Assembly: GCA_951802425.1 (NCBI GenBank)
Contig: OX637794.1
Location: forward strand, 3,782,001 to 3,846,000
Reading direction: 5' to 3'
Length of the DNA: 64,000 bases
Source: Clavaria fumosa
Taxonomy: Eukaryota; Basidiomycota; Agaricomycetes; Agaricales; Clavariaceae
This document shows, one piece after another, positions 58,126-64,000 of the stretch. Each line of letters starts with the position of its first letter. Position 1 is the stretch's first letter. Both the position numbers and the translations under genes were made by a program. The notes under the pieces were generated by a model. It had not been told where the DNA came from. It did not search any database and saw only the letters and a program-made list of their open reading frames with translations.

Positions 58126-61100
58126 ATGGCCTCAACAACAACGAGCACCACCGCAAACCAGCCAATCAAGGTGTGCGTAGCCCTGCTTGCCTATTCGTGT
58201 TGGGCAGCAAACCCCCTCACCATTCCAAAACAGCCTCACAGTGGGCCCCGCGGCCGGCTCCATCCGCGCTCTCCTCGCGAAGATCAGGGCTATCGACGCG
58301 AAACACGGCAAGTTCGACTTTGCGCTGTGCGTGGGCGACTTTTTTGGCCCACCCTTAGCCTCAGCGGCATCGGCGCCGCCGCCGCAGGAGGCCGAAGCTG
58401 AGCCCCCTCCGCCCCGTGGGGCAGGGACGGACGCGGACGACATCGCGGACCTCTTGGAGGGCAAGCTAGACGGTGTGTATCGCCGCTCCTGAAATCCGTC
58501 GCCTCTCATGCAGACGCCGTCCAGTCCCGCTCGAGTGCTATGTCATGCAGGGCGAGCACCCCCTCCCGTTCGCCGTCATACAGAAATACAGCCGCACGGG
58601 CGGCGAGCTGTGCAAGAACGTGTTCCTCCTCAGTGCGTGCCTCTCTCTCTCTTTCCCTCTCTCTCTCAGCCCTCCCTCGTTTCCCGCACTCACGCATGTC
58701 CCCCGCGCAGACAAGTCCGCCGTTGCCACGACCACGCACGGTCTGCGCATCGCGTGTCTCGGCGGCGCGTACGACCCGGACCTGTACGCCTCGTCGGAGG
58801 CCGCCCCGGTGCGCGTGCCCGCCCCCACCCCCCCCTCTTCTTCTGGGCCTTTGATTCCGCGCGGGAGCGTACACGGCTGACCCGCCTCCCAACAGGGCTT
58901 CGCGCTCCCGCACTTCAGCACACATACCGTCGAGCGTCTCCTCACAAACGCACGCGCCTCGCCCGCGTCGACCATCGCCGCCGCCGCCGCCGCAGCAGCT
59001 GGGGCGGCCGCGGCCCCAACCCGCCGGAAAGACTACACCTCGCTCTCCGCCATCGCCGCCGCCGCCTCCGCGAGCCCCCCCGTGTCCGCCCCGCCGCCCG
59101 CACGTACCGACGTCCTCGACATCGACATCCTCATCAGCGCCGCGTGGCCCGCATCCGCGCCGCGCTTCTCCGCCGTGCCGACACCCGCCGTTCCCCACGA
59201 CGCCGGTGCGCCCCCGCTCGACGACGTGGTCCGCCGGCTGCGCCCGCGATACTACTTTGCCGCGGCGTCCGGGTCGGCGGGCGTGTTTTGGGAGCGGGAG
59301 CCGTACCTCTGGCGGAGCGCTGGCACAACCGGCGAAGGAGGCGAGGGAGGCGTCCGTGTGGGGCGCTTCGTCGGCCTCGGCGCGTTCGGCGGGGAGCCTG
59401 GGCCGGGAAAAAAACAGCGAGTGGGTGCTCCCACGTACACTCTGAGCCCGCTGCTGCGCATGCTGACCTGTGTCCACCTTTCACGCGCCTTGCTTGTCCT
59501 TTCATGCGCCCTCGCTCTCTCAAGTGGTTTTACGCGTTCACGATAGCGCCCAACACGACGCAGCCGCGCCCCGCGAACGCGACGCCGAACCCATTCGACG
59601 GCGCCCCCGCGGCGGCGGCAGCCGCGCGCACGCCCAAGCGGCCGGTCCCCGACATGGGCGCGGGCGAGAACTTCATCTGGGGGAACGTCCAGCAGCCGCG
59701 GCATCCCCCCGCCAAGCGGGGCCGTGTGGCGGCCGAAGGCGAGCCTGCGCTGCCGCCGCCGGGGTACAAGTGCAAGCGGTGTGAAGGGACGGACGTCGGT
59801 GCTCTCCACTCCCCGCCCCTCCGTCCTCTGATGCGGGGTTTCCCTCCCCCTCCCCCCCTTTGTCCTGCAGCATTTCATCAGCGACTGTCCGGAGCGCGTC
59901 AAGCCCCCGGAAGGGTACGTGTGCAAGATCTGCAACACCGTGCGTCGTTCGCCGTCTCTTCCCCCTCCTTCTCGTCTATCGTCTGACACGCCCCCGCCCC
60001 TTTCTTGAACTAGCCCGGGCATCTGGTGCGCGACTGCCCCACACGGCACGAGCCGGGCGACACGGGCGGGCGCAAACCCCGGCCGGGGTACGTCTGCCGC
60101 GCGTGCGGCAGCGACGCGCACTACCTCGATGACTGCCCCGTCGCGAACCAACGTCCCGGGAAGGGCCCGCGCAAAGGCCCGCCTAGGGAGATTGCCCGTG
60201 AGTTTGGCTGGCTCTCTTGATGATGTCGTGGCGTCAGCTGACTGAGTGTGACCCCTGCCCCATTTTGCAACCACCCCTGCGGCTGCTCAGCGGAGGAGTG
60301 CTGGTTTTGTCTCTCGAACCCCAACCTTTCGTGTGTTTCCTTTTTTCCCTTTGAAGATGTACCCTCCCCTAATGTGATATGTGATATGTCGCAGAAAACA
60401 CCTCATTGTCTCGATTGGCACGGAATGCTATCTGTCCTTGGCCAAGGGGCAGATCATCCCCACGCAACCGGCCGTCGAGGGTATCGAAGGCGTGCCGGGC
60501 GGCGGCAACGTCCTGATCGTGCCCATCACGCACTACCCAACGCTCGCCAGCATCCCGCCCGACCTTTCCCCGCCCATCCTCGCCGAGACAGAGAAGTAAG
60601 CGCACCCCCCACGCATGTCTCCGCGGACGACTCAATATGCACATGTGTGTGTGTTCTTTTTTTTCTTCTCTCTCTCTTTCAGGTACAAGACCGCACTGCG
60701 CGCCCTGTTCGCCAAGCACGGCTGTGCGGCGGTCTTCTTCGAGGTAGGGCGGCTGAGCGCGAAGGGCGGGCACGCATGCGTGCAGGCCGTGCCCGTCCCG
60801 CACCGCCTCGCGGGCCAGGTCGAGGGCGCGTTCGCGCACGAGGGCAGCGCGCTCGGGCTCCGGCTCGAGCCGCTCGCCGCGGCGGCCGCGCCGGACGACG
60901 CGCGCGCGAGTTACTTCCGGCTCGACCTACCCGACGGGATGCGCCTCGTGCATTGGATCCCGGAGCGGGGCCCGTTCAACTTGCAGTTTGGGAGGTGTGT
61001 TTTCTCTCCCCTCCCCTCTCTGGGTCTTCTTTGGTCTCTGAGAGGCTTTGCTACAGACAGGTGATGGTCTCGCTTTTGGGCGTGCCCGAGCGGCTGGACT

Positions 61101-61189
61101 GGAAGGCGTGCGTGCTCTCAGAAGAGGACGACAAGGCAGATGCTCAGGCGTTCAAGACCGCGTTTGCACCGTTCGATCCAACAATGTAA
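58126..61189 (+). CDS. CWF19L1: CWF19-like splicing factor (CWF19L1/Drn1) with three CCHC knuckles
   Basis: Twelve exons (58126-58172, 58234-58472, 58525-58632, 58711-58808, 58896-59420, 59525-59794, 59871-59939, 60014-60197, 60291-60330, 60395-60595, 60683-60994, 61057-61189) give 741 residues. The N-terminal part is metallophosphatase-like (VGPAAGSIRALLAKIRAIDA, FALCVGDFFGPP). Three CCHC zinc knuckles lie at about 420-495: CKRCEGTDHFISDC, CKICNTPGHLVRDC and CRACGSDAHYLDDC. CwfJ domains 1 and 2 follow (ECWFCLSNPNLSKHLIVSIG, VPITHYPTL, QVMVSLLGVPERLDWKAC). The yeast relative Drn1 binds lariat debranching enzyme and spliceosome parts. Coding exons are extremely GC-rich and the open antisense frames here are shadows. 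Confidence 0.92.
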
Positions 61190-61288
61190 AAAAAAAAAAA
61201 AAACAGGGACCGATCAAAAAGCTGTATATTGTAGTGACTATCAAATAGTAATTCGGTACTATTTATTCTTTTGCGATGGCCTAAGGTC

Positions 61289-63819
61289 TTAGTCCTTGGG
61301 AACGCTGACTGCCGTGGGCGGGTTCGAGGCGGCTGTGGGCGATCGTGGTGACTCGACCTTGTAGCTGTGTCCAATGCCTGCAGTGCCCTCGCGCCTGACC
61401 TTCTCGAGTACGCGTTGGATCGCATCAAGACCTGAGGAAAGAGTCCGACATCCATCAACAATCTCCTGCCGACAACGACGGCATCAGCGACGCACCTCTG
61501 TCCAAATCCTCCATGGGTGGGCCGAACGACTGCAGGGGGGGTTCCAAGTGAGCATGAACAGACGAGGGGGAAAAATATGGGCATGGCGTACCAGACGGAC
61601 GAACGGATGGCACGGAGAATGGAACAGGTTCCGCCTGTGAGCCGGGTTGATGTCGAAGAAGATGCCGGGCACGACAATCGTTTTCTCCTTCAGCAACTCC
61701 TCAAAGAAGGTCTGTATTCACCCATCAACATCTTCATCACATAGGGGGAAGGAAGTTAGGCATGGGAAACTGACCAAACCGTTGTTGAGAGGGGGCGGGA
61801 GCTGCTCAAGGTTGAGCCACACGTAGAATGTGCTCGTCGGCGGGATGTCTACGTCAAGCTGCAGCTCGTGCAGGCGCTTGAGAACATGGTCGCGCTTCGC
61901 CTTGAAGTGCTTCTGGAGCGCAATCTGGTAATCAAGAATAGTCGGGCCTGAGCACAAGGATTAAATTGTAGGTAGAGTTACACGTACCTTCTCTTGGCGG
62001 ACGTGCTCTGGGTCGAGAAGAGGGACTGCGGCCAGCTGCAACCTGGCGGTTCGCTTTCGACAAATGGTTACGGGCATCTGGAATACTATCGACTTACGGA
62101 TGATTCGCACCACCATCCAGGAACGAACCTGAGGCGCAAGTGACAATCAGCCATCCCCTAATGCTATTAGACGACAAAGGCCCAACGCACCAGATTGAGA
62201 GAGCGCTGTAATGAGATTCTTCGGCCCAACGACCCAGCAGACACGCCAGCCGGGGAGACGCCAGTTCTGCGGGTGGAGCGTTTAGCGCATGCCCATAATG
62301 TGAGAGAAGACACAAGCGCACTTTGGTAAGCCCATCAATAATGACGACTGCATCCTGGGTAGATGCTTAATGTGAGACCACGAGGATGACTACGGAGAGC
62401 CTGTAGATGCGTACCGAATCCACATTCTCGACATACTCGGCAGAGGAGATGGACTTGCCGAGGTCCTTCTCTTTCTCCGGGTAAATGTACCAAGAATAGA
62501 ACTTTGAAGTAAGGAAAGATCAGCTCTACTTGCATCGGGAATCTAGGGTACGCGCATACCTCGTCAAGAATAATAGTCGTCCCCTCGCGACTTAATGAGA
62601 CGAGTTCTTTGAGGTCATTTCCTCTGAGCGAATGCATCAGCGTTCGGCTAAAAAATCAACAAAACGTCACATGCGTACTCGATGACTTGACCTGTTGGGT
62701 TGCGTGGGTTGGAAGCGATAACAACAGCGAGACCCTGCGTGCGGATATCCCTCTGCATTTTTGCAATAAATTCTGTGTACGGATAGAATAAGGCGTGCAG
62801 CAATTGTCACATACTTTGGTTTGTTCGATGTCGAGGCGATACTTGGTCTACAGTGCGGATAAGTACAACAAGACGTGAAATAAATCGGGGTATGGACTAC
62901 CTGAGGATGGAGACTAGCACCAGATCAGCAAATATGACACAGAAGTACAAGGAAGCTTGTTGACATACGCAGTTGGAACGGGGACCAAGCGCTTGAACGC
63001 ACCCAAGACCTGGTCATACGCGGTGTAATCCGGGATTTGATAGGACTACGACGACCATCGTGAATTCATAACCAGGGGCGCATACATGAACTGCGCTCAC
63101 AGTGTAGACATCCCCAATCACGGCAGCGACACGCGAGAGACCAGACCGTCCGCCAGGAACGATGCAAACATTCTCGTACGTGTACTGGCTTGGCTTCCCC
63201 TTCCTAAATGTGTCATTATACAGATTCGCCACGGCCTCTCGGAGGGCTATCACATCAGAAAGCCCCTTCATCATTACTTTCCACTCGGCTATGCAAAGAA
63301 AGGGATGGGAACGCACCCTTAACACCTGTGGTGGGCGCGTACTCGAGTGAATGCTCTGGCAACGGAATGGACGTGAGGCGAGGAGGTGCGCCGAAGATAT
63401 GTCCAACCTCCGGTGCACCCTGGCCCAGGTTGGACCACTCGTGTGCGCCGGCGTAGGTGAAGCCATTCGCAATAGCGCGGTCCGAGCAATAAATAACGCC
63501 AGTGCTGCCTGGATGCTCGATCCCAGGGACGGTCTCCTCATCCTGCGTCACATGAGATGATGGAGAATGAAGAGGAAAATGCACGGACAGGATTAATGGT
63601 TTCAGGGACAATGCCCTTCGGCTGATGACCCGCAGCCTGACGAAATATCTACGCACAAAATGTCAGGATTCGCCGAGATGCAGTGCAGGTCATACGCGCC
63701 TGGTGCGCCTCGGATTCTTTCTCGTGCTTGTGATGCATTATCGCATCGCGAACCTGATGCATAAGGTGAGACACCGAGTCAAGGTGCGGTAGGTGTGGGT
63801 GAGGGAGATGGAAATGCAT
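61289..63819 (-). CDS. PLP-dependent class I/II aminotransferase
   Basis: Eighteen exons, about 522 residues: 63700-63819 (uncertain), 63589-63648, 63317-63542, 63101-63246, 62969-63045, 62901-62913, 62815-62847, 62679-62752, 62560-62623, 62415-62501, 62322-62354, 62191-62266, 62098-62128, 61984-62042, 61775-61947, 61592-61711, 61496-61529, 61289-61431. Fold-type I landmarks: GWSNLGQGAPE-like start, YTYENVCIVPGGRSGLSRVA, SNPRNPTG, TTIILDEFYSWY, the PLP lysine in DGLTKNWRLPGWR (about 311) and FVRLSFGPP. Substrate is unknown; aspartate- or aromatic-type transaminases are the nearest families. The N-terminus is unsettled: joining exon 1 to exon 2 in frame needs a GCGCGT donor at 63699, or an alternative start at 63933 with another intron. 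Exon 6 is 13 nt and intron 14 only 36 nt. Confidence 0.85.
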
Positions 63820-64000
63820 GTTGATTTGTGTGCAGAAGCTCAGCAGAAGGACGAGACTTGATATATGTGCACTCACTATTTTCTTAAAACTTAGATGGTG
63901 GATGGGACTTTGATGGTCGCTGGGGGAAGACATAGGAACGGTGATAGGTGTGATGGCAATCCAAGATGGGACGGATAGAGTGCAAATTCTCCAAATACCA
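63820..64000. other. Upstream region of the aminotransferase
   Basis: The minus frame is open back to an ATG at 63933. These bases may be 5' UTR, promoter or an extra coding exon. Confidence 0.4.

Noticed and set aside
58506..60274. Long frames on both strands in the CWF19L1 region (for example 323, 340 and 492 codons)
   Set aside because: Extreme GC content removes stop codons by chance. The peptides are Arg/Gly/Pro-rich with no homology, and the spliced plus-strand CWF19L1 model explains the sequence.
1..64000. Transposons, long terminal repeats, CRISPR arrays, viral insertions or a biosynthetic gene cluster
   Set aside because: I saw no reverse transcriptase, transposase, long direct repeats, spaced short repeats or clustered tailoring enzymes. 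The genes are mixed housekeeping functions.

Overview
This window is nuclear DNA from a filamentous basidiomycete, most likely an Agaricomycete. The evidence is dense protein-coding genes cut by many 46-65 nt introns (GTRNGT donors, CTNAC-like branch points), intergenic gaps of 60-1300 bp, and protein sequences that fit basidiomycete orthologues. I saw no bacterial, organellar, tRNA, rRNA or CRISPR features. All exon models were built by hand from splice consensus plus recalled family conservation, with reading-frame arithmetic checked for each complete CDS. None has been confirmed by transcripts or a database search.

Layout. 1-13.8 kb, mostly minus strand: a NEDD1-like WD40 protein cut by the window edge, a Dnf-type P4-ATPase lipid flippase (17 exons) and septin CDC10. 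These are followed by a decayed plus-strand STE23/insulysin M16 peptidase pseudogene and minus-strand CKS1. 13.9-27.3 kb: the meiotic helicase HFM1/MER3 (38 exons) on plus, TIM54 and PRP45/SNW1 on minus, and the nuclease FAN1 on plus. 28.6-32.1 kb: a large unrecognised membrane-anchored protein. 33.4-44.5 kb: RFA1, indoleamine 2,3-dioxygenase and HIBCH on minus, tubulin cofactor E on plus, and a two-RRM SR protein on minus. 44.6-53.7 kb: NFS1 and a NECAP-like protein on minus; CSN8, UBLCP1 and a Nudix hydrolase ending in SKL on plus. 54.6-63.8 kb: a secreted carboxylesterase and Y14/RBM8A on minus, a CWF19L1/Drn1 splicing factor on plus, and a PLP aminotransferase on minus.

The genes are mainly housekeeping and do not form an operon-like pathway. 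Themes recur: DNA replication, repair and meiosis (HFM1, FAN1, RFA1, CKS1) and splicing (PRP45, SR protein, Y14, CWF19L1). Five pairs are divergent with only 74-149 bp between start codons. CKS1 and HFM1 share a promoter carrying two MCB (ACGCGT) boxes. PRP45 and FAN1 share one carrying two CACGTG E-boxes.

I found no new multi-gene system. The most notable signals are extreme intron fragmentation with 7-16 nt microexons in three genes, two well-supported GC-AG introns plus one tentative, the M16 pseudogene, and a hydrophobic N-terminal segment on the IDO.
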